Notes: generated from the sequence alone by a model not told the origin. 64,000 nt of DNA from Mycobacterium aquaticum (GCF_002086485.1 NZ_MVHF01000033.1:1-64000), one strand, 5' to 3'; shown: positions 25,865 through 33,939, numbered from the stretch's first letter. Program-made: numbers and translations.

Positions 25865-27154
25865 ATGGCGGATGTCGACGTGGTGGTGGTCGGAGCGGGT
25901 TTCGGAGGGCTGATCGCGGCCCGGGACTTGCGGCGGGCAGGCGCGAAGGTCCGGGTGCTTGAGGCCGCCGACCGGGTGGGCGGCCGCGCGATGACGGTGA
26001 ACTCGGCCGCGGGCACGCCCGTCGACCTCGGCGGTCAGTGGATCGGCCACGACCACGTCAAGATGCAGGCGCTGGCCGCGGAGTTCGGAATGGCGCTGTA
26101 TCCGACCCACACGGGCGGCAGGCTGGCGATCCGCGAGAACGGGCGCGACATCTCCTTGTTTTCGCTGACCACGGTGGCGGCGGCCGCCGCGCTGGTGCGG
26201 CTGGCGGTCGTGGCCCCCTTCGGTGTCGGGATGCGCGACGACCGGCTGTTTTCCGACTGGCTCGCCACGGTGTCACCACGGCGGGCTCGGCGGGTGGTCG
26301 ACATCGTGATGGGTGAACTGACCTCGAACGATCCCGACGCGCTGTCGGTCGCGGCGATTGCCGCGTCGATCAGGTCCGGGGGCGGGCTGCGCACCATGGT
26401 CACCGATGCGGGCGGCGCCCAGGAGGCGTTGCTCTCATGCGGTGCCGGTGGGCTTGCTGCGGCCGTTGCCGAGGATTTGGATGATGCGGTCATGCTGAAC
26501 TGCAGGGTTCGGGAGATCGTCCGCGACGACGAGGGTGTCGTCGTACGGACGACGTCCGGGGACTCGGTGCGGGCCCGCCACGTCGTCGTCGCGGTCGCGC
26601 CGCCGGTGGCCGCTTCGATCACACACAGCCCGGCCCTGCCTGCGTCGCGGGACCGGGCGCAGCGGGAGACGTTCATGGGCACGATCTACAAGGCGGTCGC
26701 GGTCTACGAGTCGCCGTTCTGGCGTGCCGCAGGGCTGCGTGGCCAGTTCCTCGATCTCGACGGCCCGGTGTCGAGCGCCTTCGACATCTCACCTCCTGGT
26801 GGACCGGGACACGTGTGCGTGCTGATGCCCGGTGGACATGCCCGTGCCCTGAGCGCGCTCGACGAGGATACGCGGCGCGAGACGATTCTCGGCGGGTTGG
26901 CGGCGAACCTCGGGGAGGCCGCCCGCTCACCGCTGAGTTTCCACGAAAAGTCATGGCATGACGACGAATTCGTCTTGGGTGGGTACAACGCCTTTCCCCG
27001 TCCAGGGGCGCTGGCAGTGCTGGATGGGGCGTTCGCGCCGGTAGGCCGCGTGCACTGGGCGGGAACCGAGAGCTCGCCGGACTACAGCGGATACTTCGAG
27101 GGTGCGGTGCGGTCGGGAGAGCGGGTCGCGCGGGAGGTCGTCGCGATGCTGTGA
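25865..27154 (+). CDS. Flavin monoamine oxidase family protein
   Basis: This is a 429-residue FAD enzyme of the monoamine-oxidase/polyamine-oxidase fold. The N-terminal nucleotide motif DVVVVGAGFGGLIAARDLRR is followed by VGGRAMTV, and the C-terminal FAD-binding VHWAGTESSPDYSGYFEGAV is diagnostic. It should oxidise an amine to an imine or aldehyde with production of H2O2; the substrate is unknown. ATG 25865 follows AAAGGGAG. It is divergent from a TetR gene with a shared operator, so expression is probably induced by the amine or a product. Confidence 0.87.
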   Translation: MADVDVVVVGAGFGGLIAARDLRRAGAKVRVLEAADRVGGRAMTVNSAAGTPVDLGGQWIGHDHVKMQALAAEFGMALYPTHTGGRLAIRENGRDISLFSLTTVAAAAALVRLAVVAPFGVGMRDDRLFSDWLATVSPRRARRVVDIVMGELTSNDPDALSVAAIAASIRSGGGLRTMVTDAGGAQEALLSCGAGGLAAAVAEDLDDAVMLNCRVREIVRDDEGVVVRTTSGDSVRARHVVVAVAPPVAASITHSPALPASRDRAQRETFMGTIYKAVAVYESPFWRAAGLRGQFLDLDGPVSSAFDISPPGGPGHVCVLMPGGHARALSALDEDTRRETILGGLAANLGEAARSPLSFHEKSWHDDEFVLGGYNAFPRPGALAVLDGAFAPVGRVHWAGTESSPDYSGYFEGAVRSGERVAREVVAML

Positions 27155-27172
27155 CGCTCCGCCGTGCCGGTC

Positions 27173-27613
27173 TCAGTCCTTCACATCGCAGATCACGACG
27201 GGAATGTCCCGAGTCGTCCGCTTCTGATAGTTCGCGTATCCCTGGTACGACGCGACGATCTTCGGCCACAGCTCGGCCTTCTCGTCGGGACTGGCGGTGC
27301 GGGCGTGCACCTTGAGACGCTCCCCGTTGATCACCAACTCGGCGTCGGGGTGCGCCTGCAGATTCCGATACCAATCAGGGTGGCGGTCGTCACCGCCCTT
27401 CGATGCCACGAGCACCACCCGCTTGCTGTCGTGCACCGGCGTCGTCAGAAAGCAGGACCGGGGCTGGCCGGACTTGCGCCCGACGGTGTGGAGCTCGACC
27501 AACGGCATGCCGAAAGGTTGTGCCAGCAAGCGTTTTCCGCTGACCGTGAGGACAAACCGGTGCGCGAGATTCATCAGTTTGGCGCCGCTGTCCTTGAGCG
27601 TATTGCTGTTCAT
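27173..27613 (-). CDS. Nitroreductase/deazaflavin-dependent (Ddn-like) oxidoreductase
   Basis: This is a 146-residue protein of the DUF385/Ddn family of F420H2-dependent reductases, which is expanded in mycobacteria. The hallmarks are LVELHTVGRKSGQPRSCFL in the middle and HPDWYRNLQAHPDAEL. M. tuberculosis Ddn reduces quinones and activates nitroimidazoles; the natural substrate here is unknown. It ends 18 bp from the convergent amine oxidase and its promoter faces the region holding the Zur-like site. Confidence 0.88.
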   Translation of the reverse strand: MNSNTLKDSGAKLMNLAHRFVLTVSGKRLLAQPFGMPLVELHTVGRKSGQPRSCFLTTPVHDSKRVVLVASKGGDDRHPDWYRNLQAHPDAELVINGERLKVHARTASPDEKAELWPKIVASYQGYANYQKRTTRDIPVVICDVKD

Positions 27614-27799
27614 CGCGTGTTCTCATTCTGGTGTAGGGCATCCGAAGCCGTCTGCACCGAGCCTAATGGGAGTCGACCGGAGTTTCGCCGCACCATCAGC
27701 GACAACTTCAGAACTCTTACATACCACCATGTCTCGGTCCCCAGGCGAGGCCTATCCGCGGTTGCCTGGAAAGGTCGACGGGGTCAACTACCAACAGTA

Positions 27800-27818
27800 A
27801 ATGAAAACCATTATCATT
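27800..27818. promoter_or_regulatory. Zur-like box overlapping the transporter promoter
   Basis: AATGAAAACCATTATCATT is a 19-bp imperfect palindrome centred at 27809, matching in seven of nine arm positions. It fits the A-T-G-A-A-A-A..T-T-T-C-A-T pattern of mycobacterial Zur boxes. It overlaps TATCAT (27812-27817), a good -10, so repressor binding would block the leader of the cobalamin-riboswitch operon. An IdeR box (TTAGGTTAGGCTAACC type) does not fit. The rest of the 27614-27799 gap shows no gene. Confidence 0.6.
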
Positions 27819-27895
27819 AAGGCGTGTGGATCGCCTCATTGCTCACGGGTTCCGTTTACGCGCCTGATCGACGCGCCGCGCTGGTATGGTCCGTT

Positions 27896-28056
27896 CGAGC
27901 CAGTCGTGCCCAACCCGGTTGGGTCAGGGAATCCGGTGAGAATCCGGAACTGACGCGCAGCGGTATGGAGGACAGGCGGAGCAACGGCCACTGGTCCCCG
28001 CGGACTGGGAAGGCGCTCTGTCTGGATGATTCCGAGTCCGAAGACCTGCTGGCTCG
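27896..28056 (+). ncRNA. Cobalamin (adenosylcobalamin-class) riboswitch
   Basis: The closing P1 helix is directly visible: CGAGCCAG (27896-27903) pairs perfectly with CTGGCTCG (28049-28056). Inside lie the conserved core AGGGAATCCGGTGAGAATCC (27926-27945), then CTGACGCGCAGCGGT, the GCCACTGG and ACTGGGAAGGC segments, and the B12 box AGTCCGAAGACCTGC (28035-28049) next to P1. Ligand binding should turn down the downstream transporter genes. It starts about 72 bases after the predicted transcript start. Confidence 0.93.
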
Positions 28057-28087
28057 GGCCTCGCCGCCGCACTTCGGCGGGAGACCC
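28056..28087 (+). terminator. Expression-platform hairpin after the riboswitch
   Basis: Arms GGGCCTCGCCGCCG and CGGCGGGAGACCC pair over twelve base pairs with one mismatch and one bulge around the loop CACTT. It begins at the last base of the aptamer. There is no U-run, so it may act as a Rho-assisted terminator. An alternative stem between ACCCGA (28084-28089) and TCGGGT (28110-28115) uses part of the same bases, which would suit a two-state switch. Confidence 0.55.
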
Positions 28088-28133
28088 GACCATCGGACGG
28101 ACTCCGCGATCGGGTCCAGGATCGGAAGGCTTT

Positions 28134-29153
28134 GTGTTGTCTGAGCGCACACGCGTCATATCCGTTGTCTTGCTTGCCATGTCGTTGCTGGCTGGCTGCA
28201 GCTCTTCAGTAGGTGGGACCACTCCCGCATCCCGCGGCGAAACCGCGGGCTATCCCGTCACCGTGCAGAACTGTGGGCGCACGGTCACTGTGAAAACACC
28301 GCCACGACGCGCCGTCTCGATCAATCAGCCGGCCACCGAGCTGCTGCTGACCCTGGGACTGGCCGACCGCATGGCCGGCAGCGCATCGTGGAGCGACGAG
28401 GTACGTCCCGAGCTTGCCGCCGAGAACGCCAAAGTGCCGGTTCTGAGCCGGGATTTCCCGTCGCTGGAACGCGTGCTGAAAGAGAAACCCGACTTCGTCT
28501 ATGCCACGTTCGACTGGTCTTTCACCGACCAGGGCGTGGCCCCGCGAGACCGATTCGAGAGCTTCGGTGTGCCGACCTACCAATCCTCGAGCGAATGCGG
28601 TGGGCAGGACGCCCCACAACAGCGGGCGCTCAGGCTCGACGACATGTACGCAGAGATCACTGACGTGGCAAAGATATTCGGTATCGAGGAGCGGGGTGAT
28701 CAGCTGATCGCGTCACTGCGAAAACGAAAGGCTGCCGCGGCCGACGGCCTCAAGGCCGACGGCGTAACGATGATGTGGTGGTACGCGGGCACCAAGACTC
28801 CCTACATCGCAGGGTGCTGCGGAGCACCGGGGATCATCACGGCTGAACTCGGGGCTCGCAACGTATTCGACGACAATCGGCAACTATGGCCTGAGATCTC
28901 ATGGGAGGCCATCCTGCAACGCGATCCCGACGTGCTCGTCCTCGCCGATTTGACCCGCGGTGATGACGGGGACAGCGCGGCCGCCAAGATCCGATTCCTG
29001 GAAACGGACCCGGCCGCCAAGCGGTTGTCAGCGGTGCGGGAACGCCGGTGGATCACGCTGCCAGGGACCGCGATGGACCCCTCACTGCGCAACGTTGACG
29101 CGATCGAGACCGTCGCGTCAGGGCTCCGGTCCCTCGGGGTGGCGGGCAAATGA
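28134..29153 (+). CDS. ABC transporter substrate-binding lipoprotein (cobalamin/corrinoid candidate)
   Basis: This is a 339-residue class III (BtuF/FhuD-like) binding protein. The N-terminal lipoprotein signal ends in the lipobox LLAGC (Cys 22), and the TroA-like fold carries RRAVSINQPATELLLTLGL and DPDVLVLADL. GTG 28134 follows GGAAGG at 28124-28129; TTG 28137 is possible. The riboswitch just upstream argues for cobalamin or a corrinoid. The same family in actinobacteria is sometimes annotated as an F420-0 binding protein, so the ligand is not certain. The stop overlaps the next start (ATGA). Confidence 0.82.
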   Translation: MLSERTRVISVVLLAMSLLAGCSSSVGGTTPASRGETAGYPVTVQNCGRTVTVKTPPRRAVSINQPATELLLTLGLADRMAGSASWSDEVRPELAAENAKVPVLSRDFPSLERVLKEKPDFVYATFDWSFTDQGVAPRDRFESFGVPTYQSSSECGGQDAPQQRALRLDDMYAEITDVAKIFGIEERGDQLIASLRKRKAAAADGLKADGVTMMWWYAGTKTPYIAGCCGAPGIITAELGARNVFDDNRQLWPEISWEAILQRDPDVLVLADLTRGDDGDSAAAKIRFLETDPAAKRLSAVRERRWITLPGTAMDPSLRNVDAIETVASGLRSLGVAGK

Positions 29154-29923
29154 GCGGGGCGGAGTCCGCGGACGTTCTTCTGGCATCGTGGGACGAGCAG
29201 CAGGCCGCCTATATCGCCGACCGGGAGAGCCGATTCCGCATCATGGTCGAGTTGTTGGAGCTGGCCTGCGGTGATCGCCCCGTCGTCGTCGACTTGGCTT
29301 GCGGGCCAGGGTCATTGACCAAACGGGTGCTCGATGCGCTGCCCAATGCCAGGGTTCTGGCAGTCGACCACGACCCGCTGCTCCTCGACATCGCGACCCG
29401 CGCATTGCGTCCCGTCTACGGGGACCGGTTGACGGTCCTCGACGCCGATCTCGATCGCGAGAGCTGGCCGGTTATGGTCACCGAAGCACTCGGCGGCAGC
29501 ACTCCTGATGCCTTCGTGTCGACGACAGCCTTGCACTGGCTCATGCCCGACGCCCTGTTGCGGGTTTACTCGGCCGCAGCCACCTTGCTGGCGAGCGGCG
29601 GGATCCTGCTCAACGGCGACCATTTCCGCTTCGACGGCCGGTCGCAGGCACTCGGGCGCCTTTCGGCGGCTCATGACGAAGCGACTCAGCGGCGAGCGCA
29701 CCGGGCCGGCGCACCGAACTGGGACTCGTGGTGGCAGGCGGCGCGGGCACAGCCCGGCGCTGCGGTGCTCGCGGCGGTTCGCGACGAGCGGTTCGCCGAA
29801 CGTCCCGCGCCGCCGTCGACGGCCGTTGACTTCCACGTATCGGCATTGGCGCAAGCCGGTTTCACGGAGGTGGGAACGGTGTGGCAACTGCTCGACGACT
29901 ATGTCGTGCTCGGCATGAAGTGA
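29150..29923 (+). CDS. Class I SAM-dependent methyltransferase inside the transporter operon
   Basis: This 257-residue methyltransferase has motif I VVDLACGPGSLTKRVLDALP (about 46-65), then VLAVDHDP and DAFVSTTALHWLMPDALLRVY. It is a small-molecule methyltransferase by fold. It overlaps the binding-protein gene by four bases and the permease gene by four bases, so it is an integral part of the operon controlled by the riboswitch. A role in modifying the imported ligand or a linked metabolite is possible but not shown. Confidence 0.85.
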   Translation: MSGAESADVLLASWDEQQAAYIADRESRFRIMVELLELACGDRPVVVDLACGPGSLTKRVLDALPNARVLAVDHDPLLLDIATRALRPVYGDRLTVLDADLDRESWPVMVTEALGGSTPDAFVSTTALHWLMPDALLRVYSAAATLLASGGILLNGDHFRFDGRSQALGRLSAAHDEATQRRAHRAGAPNWDSWWQAARAQPGAAVLAAVRDERFAERPAPPSTAVDFHVSALAQAGFTEVGTVWQLLDDYVVLGMK

Positions 29924-30948
29924 GCGCTCGGTCGGCGTTGCGTAGCCGCGAGATGTTGCTGCTTGTGCCGATCGCTGTCGGCGGTCTCCTGTTCTCCATC
30001 CTGGCAGCGATCCTGATCGGACCCGCTGACATCGGTGTGCGCGACGTGTACGCGGTTATTGCACAACATCTTTGGAACGACAGTGCGGAGATTGCGCTGA
30101 TCGACGACGGCATCGTGTGGGAGCTCCGGCTGCCACGCGCCCTGCTGGCCTCGATATGCGGTGCCGGCCTGGCCATCTGTGGGGCGGTTCTGCAGTCGAT
30201 GATGCGCAATCCGCTTGCAGACCCCTTCATGATGGGTATCTCCTCGGGCGCCTCGACCGGGGCCGCGCTGGTGCTGGTCACCGGCATCGGCGGTGCGCTC
30301 AGCTTGTCTGCTGGTGCATTCGCCGGAGCGCTGACTGCGTTCGTCCTCGTGCTGATCCTCGCGGCAGCCGCCGGCGGTGGGGAGGATCGCGTCGTGCTCG
30401 CCGGAGTCGCAGGCACTCAACTGTTTTCGGCTATCACTTCATTCATCGTGTTCTCGTCTGCCGATGCCCAGAAGACCAGGGGAGTGCTGTTCTGGCTGCT
30501 CGGCTCGCTCGGCGGTGCCACCTGGGATCAGGTTGCGCTGTGCGCTGCGGCGTGCGTGGTGGGCGTCGCCTTGTGCTGGACGCAGTCCGACGCGTTGGAC
30601 GCGTTCGCGTTCGGGCATGACGCGGCGGCCTCACTCGGGGTGTCGGTCACACGGGTGCGCATTCTGCTGTTGGTCACGACGGCGTTGCTTACCGCGGTCC
30701 TGGTCAGCGCGGCGGGCGCGATCGGGTTCGTCGGCCTCGTGTTGCCGCACGCTGCGCGGATCATTGTCGGTCCTGCTCATCGCAGGCTGCTCGTCGTCAC
30801 GGCACTGGCCGGTGCGATCTTCCTGGTCTGGATCGACACGGTGGCACGCACCGTGTTCGCCCCTCAGGAGCTGCCGGTCGGGGTGGTAACTGCACTGGTC
30901 GGCGTGCCGATATTCGTGCTTCTCCTCGCGCGCAGGAAGTGGTCCTGA
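29920..30948 (+). CDS. FecCD/BtuC-family ABC permease
   Basis: This 342-residue membrane subunit of a metallophore or vitamin B12 type importer has nine or ten hydrophobic helices. The family motifs ELRLPRALLASICGAGLAICG, NPLADPFMMGISSGASTGAAL and GFVGLVLPHAARIIVG are present, the last being the coupling-helix region. GTG 29920 overlaps the methyltransferase stop (GTGA). It should form a homodimer with two copies of the downstream ATPase. Confidence 0.9.
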   Translation: MSARSALRSREMLLLVPIAVGGLLFSILAAILIGPADIGVRDVYAVIAQHLWNDSAEIALIDDGIVWELRLPRALLASICGAGLAICGAVLQSMMRNPLADPFMMGISSGASTGAALVLVTGIGGALSLSAGAFAGALTAFVLVLILAAAAGGGEDRVVLAGVAGTQLFSAITSFIVFSSADAQKTRGVLFWLLGSLGGATWDQVALCAAACVVGVALCWTQSDALDAFAFGHDAAASLGVSVTRVRILLLVTTALLTAVLVSAAGAIGFVGLVLPHAARIIVGPAHRRLLVVTALAGAIFLVWIDTVARTVFAPQELPVGVVTALVGVPIFVLLLARRKWS

Positions 30949-31733
30949 TGGCGCCAGTCGACTCGATCGTGGCCGACGCCGTCAGCTGGTCGGCGGGCGG
31001 TCGACTGATCATCGACGGGGTGTCGCTGGTGCTGGGAGAAGGTGAGACGCTCGGCCTGCTCGGGCCGAACGGTTCGGGCAAGTCGTCATTGCTGCGCCTG
31101 CTCGCCGGGCTGCGGCGCCCTACCGGCGGTGCGGTGCTACTCGACGGCCAATCGCTCGGCGGTCACCGCCGCCGGACACTCGCGCAGCGCATCGCCGTCG
31201 TCGAGCAGCAGGCCAGCACCGGTGTCAGCCTGACTGTCGAGCAGATCGTGCGGCTGGGCAGGATTCCGCACCACAGCGTGTGGTCTGGTGCCGCCGAAGC
31301 AAACGACAGTGCGGTCGAGCGCGCCCTTACTCAGACTGCTACGGCGCACATGCGGAACCGGGATTGGCACACGCTGTCGGGCGGCGAACAGCAGCGCGTG
31401 CAGATAGCCCGGGCACTCGCCCAGGAGCCGCGGGAACTGCTGCTCGACGAGCCGACCAATCACTTGGATATCCGGCATCAGCTCGAATTGCTCGCGCTGA
31501 TCCGCGATCTGCCTGTGACCGCGGTCGTCACACTTCACGATCTCACCCTTGCCGCCTTGTTCTGTGACCGGCTCGTCGTACTCGCCGACGGTCGCGTAGC
31601 CGCGGCCGGGACGCCCGCCGCGGTTCTGACACCTGCGCTGATCTCTTCTGTTTACGGCGTTGACGTCAATGTCATCGCCGATGGGGCGGGCGCTGGACGA
31701 CCGGCTGTCCACCTCCTGCCGCCGCGCCGCTGA
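30948..31733 (+). CDS. ABC transporter ATP-binding protein (FecE/BtuD type)
   Basis: This 261-residue ATPase energises the importer. Walker A GPNGSGKSS is at residues 39-47, the signature LSGGEQQ at about 143-149, Walker B LLLDEPT at about 164-170 and the switch histidine in LHDLTLAAL. ATG 30948 overlaps the permease stop (TGATG) and has AGGAAG before it. It ends the four-gene operon; the following 180 bp hold no clear gene. Confidence 0.92.
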   Translation: MAPVDSIVADAVSWSAGGRLIIDGVSLVLGEGETLGLLGPNGSGKSSLLRLLAGLRRPTGGAVLLDGQSLGGHRRRTLAQRIAVVEQQASTGVSLTVEQIVRLGRIPHHSVWSGAAEANDSAVERALTQTATAHMRNRDWHTLSGGEQQRVQIARALAQEPRELLLDEPTNHLDIRHQLELLALIRDLPVTAVVTLHDLTLAALFCDRLVVLADGRVAAAGTPAAVLTPALISSVYGVDVNVIADGAGAGRPAVHLLPPRR

Positions 31734-31915
31734 GATGGCCGCCGGGCAATCGTCGTGTCGTCAGGCCACGCGGCTCCGCGACGGCTGAGCCAACCCGTTC
31801 ATCCAGCCTGCGTACAGCGAATTGCCAGGAATCGCAGGCTATTTCGATAACTCACCGGATGCCCGGGGTACGCGTACGGTCACATCGGGGGGCTTCGTGT
31901 AGATGGGAGATGGCG

Positions 31916-32212
31916 ATGGAACATCGTCACCAGAATCGTCGCCGTGTCATGGTCGCCTGCGGCGGCGGGCTCGTGGTGCTGGGCATGTTCACCGCGGCGT
32001 GCGGTGGGAAACAAGCGCCGTCCGGTCCCACGACAACGACGACCACGACAACGACGACCACGACAACGACCACCCCGCCTGCACCGCCGCCCACAGCCCC
32101 CGCGTCACCGACGGAGAAGAGCATCACTCCTGGCGGCGGCAACCTGTTCACACCGACAGTGCTTGCGCCGCCTGCACCGACCGAACCGCCTGGTGTGCAT
32201 CGCAATCACTGA
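31916..32212 (+). CDS. Small Thr/Pro-rich lipoprotein
   Basis: This putative secreted lipoprotein of 98 residues has a positively charged start (RHQNRRR), a hydrophobic stretch, and the lipobox TAAC with Cys 29. A run of 15 threonines then leads into a proline-rich tail. The Thr tract is encoded by three 15-bp DNA repeats and would suit O-mannosylation outside the membrane. ATG 31916 lies six bases after GGGAG. No domain is recognised, and its role is unknown. It is separated from the transporter operon by 180 bp. Confidence 0.7.
   Translation: MEHRHQNRRRVMVACGGGLVVLGMFTAACGGKQAPSGPTTTTTTTTTTTTTTTPPAPPPTAPASPTEKSITPGGGNLFTPTVLAPPAPTEPPGVHRNH
32030..32074 (+). repeat. 15-bp tandem repeat, three copies, coding poly-Thr
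   Basis: Units 32030-32044 and 32045-32059 are identical (ACGACAACGACGACC) and 32060-32074 differs by one base. Each unit encodes five threonines, so copy-number changes would lengthen or shorten the tract without breaking the frame. Confidence 0.9.
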
Positions 32213-32227
32213 ATCGCGCGGCAGTGC

Positions 32228-32968
32228 TCAGCCGGCCATGGTGAGGCCGCCGCTGACGCTGAGTACCTGGCCGGTGATGTAGTTCGAGTGTTCGGACGCG
32301 AAGAACAGCACGGCGTCGGCGATTTCGGCCGGCGTCGCCAGCCGTCGGAACGGGATGGCGCGGATCAGTCCGTCGCGCACCTTCTCCGGCAGCGATGCGA
32401 ACAGCGGTGTGTCGGTCGGGCCAGGGCACACGCAGTTGACGTTGACGTGGTGCCGCGCCATCTCGCGGGCCAGGGACTTGCTGAAAGCGATCAGCCCACC
32501 CTTGGTCCCGGCGTAGACGGTCTCGCCCAGAGATCCCACGCGTCCGGCATCACTGGCGATGTTGACGATTTTGGCTTTCGCCTCCGCTGCGAGGATCGGT
32601 TCGAGGAAGGCCCGGGTGAGCCGGACCGGGCCGAGGAAATTCACCGCGACGAGCGACTCCCACAGGGCATCTTCGTTGGACATGAAGGGTTCGACGCGGT
32701 CGAAGCCTGCGGCGTTGACGATGATCTGCGGGATGCCATGGGCAGCGACGACGGTGTCCCGCAGGGCGGTGATCGCAGCGGCGTCGGCGAGATCGATCAC
32801 ATGGGCCGTGGCCATTACGCCGATGCCGGCGACCGTGTCGGACAGGCCATGTGGATCGCGGTCGACGGCGATGACCTTCGCGCCCGCGGCGCTGAGCCCG
32901 ACGGCGACGGCCCGGCCGATTCCCGAAGCCGCGCCCGTCACGACCGCGGTCTTGTTGTCGAGTCGCAT
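32228..32968 (-). CDS. SDR-family oxidoreductase (BadH/FabG-like)
   Basis: This 246-residue classical SDR has the NAD motif TGAASGIG near residue 11, NAAG (VNAAGFDRV), the catalytic serine in NIASDAG and YxxxK in VYAGTKGG. CPGPTDTPLF follows. It resembles 2-hydroxycyclohexanecarboxyl-CoA dehydrogenases and FabG-like 3-hydroxyacyl dehydrogenases. It is divergent from an enoyl-CoA hydratase gene across a 157-bp gap with two palindromes, so the pair probably handle an acyl-CoA intermediate. The exact substrate is unknown. Confidence 0.88.
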   Translation of the reverse strand: MRLDNKTAVVTGAASGIGRAVAVGLSAAGAKVIAVDRDPHGLSDTVAGIGVMATAHVIDLADAAAITALRDTVVAAHGIPQIIVNAAGFDRVEPFMSNEDALWESLVAVNFLGPVRLTRAFLEPILAAEAKAKIVNIASDAGRVGSLGETVYAGTKGGLIAFSKSLAREMARHHVNVNCVCPGPTDTPLFASLPEKVRDGLIRAIPFRRLATPAEIADAVLFFASEHSNYITGQVLSVSGGLTMAG

Positions 32969-33042
32969 ATTGCCCTCCTGCCGGCTGCGGGTGCTGCCTG
33001 AGCATCACTATCGAACCGGGACGCCAGAAAAGTCAACCGCAC

Positions 33043-33057
33043 GGTCGATTATTGACC
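33043..33057. promoter_or_regulatory. First palindrome in the SDR/enoyl-CoA hydratase gap
   Basis: GGTCGATTATTGACC is a 15-bp near-perfect palindrome with one mismatched pair. It lies 74 bp before the SDR start and 68 bp before the hydratase start, between divergent genes, and is a likely binding site for the nearby TetR protein. Confidence 0.5.
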
Positions 33058-33059
33058 CA

Positions 33060-33078
33060 CTAGGTCGAATTGCCCTAG
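33060..33078. promoter_or_regulatory. Second palindrome in the SDR/enoyl-CoA hydratase gap
   Basis: CTAGGTCGAATTGCCCTAG has perfect 5-bp outer arms (CTAGG and CCTAG) and further symmetric bases inside. It follows the first palindrome by two bases and sits within the putative hydratase promoter. Confidence 0.5.
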
Positions 33079-33125
33079 CTTTGGTTCAGTCAGGATGCGT
33101 GGCCCGCACACGAGACGGAGAAGAC

Positions 33126-33926
33126 ATGAACCTCAACGACTACCGGCAACTGGCACTGAGCCGCCGGGCCAACGGGGTCTTGCTCATCACCATCGACCGG
33201 CCGGAGAAATACAACGCGGCCGACGAGGAGATGCATGCCGAACTGGCCGCCATCTGGCGCGACGTCTCCAGTGACAAGGAGACCCGCGTCGCGGTGATCA
33301 CCGGTGCAGGCAAGGCTTTCAGCGCGGGCGGCGACTTGGCCATGGTGCAGCGGATGGCCGGTGACTACGAGCGGGTTTCGCACATGCTCGGGGAGATGAG
33401 CGACCTGGTCTACAACATGATCAATTGCGACAAGCCGATTGTGTCAGCCATCAACGGCGTGGCGGTGGGAGCCGGCGCGGTAGCGGCGTTGCTCGCCGAC
33501 ATCGCCATCGTCGCCGAGGACGCCCGGATCGGCGACGGGCACGTCAAACTCGGTGTGGCCGCCGGTGATCACGCCGCCATCATCTGGCCGCTGTTGGCCG
33601 GGATGGCCAAGGCCAAGTACTACCTCATGACGGGGGAGATGGTCACCGGCGTCGAAGCCGAACGCATCGGGTTGGTCGCCAAAGCCCTTCCGCGCGAACA
33701 GGTTCTGGACGAGGCCTTGAGGATCGCGGATGGACTCGCGGCTGGTGCCCAGCAAGCCGTCCGGCTGACCAAGCGGTCGCTGAACAACTGGCTGCGGCAA
33801 GCCGGTCCGGTCTTCGATCAATCGGCGGCCTACGAGATGCTCACGTTCCTCGGGCCCGATGTGGTCGAGGGATACACCGCGCTTCGTGAGAAGCGGGCTC
33901 CGCAGTTTCCTTCCGCCCAGTCCTGA
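33126..33926 (+). CDS. Enoyl-CoA hydratase/isomerase family protein
   Basis: This 266-residue crotonase-fold enzyme has the oxyanion-hole motifs GAGKAFSAGGDLAMV (about 60-75) and NGVAVGAGAVAALLADI (about 105-122), then ARIGDGHVKLGVAAGDH. ATG 33126 follows GGAGAAG, and there is no continuous family homology before it. The usual catalytic second glutamate region reads VKLGVAAGDHAAI, so an isomerase or hydrolase activity is as possible as hydration. It is divergent from the SDR gene and convergent with a TetR gene 13 bp away. Confidence 0.87.
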   Translation: MNLNDYRQLALSRRANGVLLITIDRPEKYNAADEEMHAELAAIWRDVSSDKETRVAVITGAGKAFSAGGDLAMVQRMAGDYERVSHMLGEMSDLVYNMINCDKPIVSAINGVAVGAGAVAALLADIAIVAEDARIGDGHVKLGVAAGDHAAIIWPLLAGMAKAKYYLMTGEMVTGVEAERIGLVAKALPREQVLDEALRIADGLAAGAQQAVRLTKRSLNNWLRQAGPVFDQSAAYEMLTFLGPDVVEGYTALREKRAPQFPSAQS

Positions 33927-33939
33927 GGCAGAGCGCGGC

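Noticed and set aside
27800..27818. IdeR or FurA iron box
   Set aside because: The palindrome fits the ATGAAAA/TTTTCAT Zur pattern better than the IdeR consensus TTAGGTTAGGCTAACC.
28134..31733. F420-0 transporter as firm annotation
   Set aside because: The cobalamin riboswitch upstream makes a corrinoid more likely and no F420 genes are adjacent.
32030..32074. Possible CRISPR-like repeat
   Set aside because: The 15-bp units are contiguous with no spacers and encode a Thr tract in frame.
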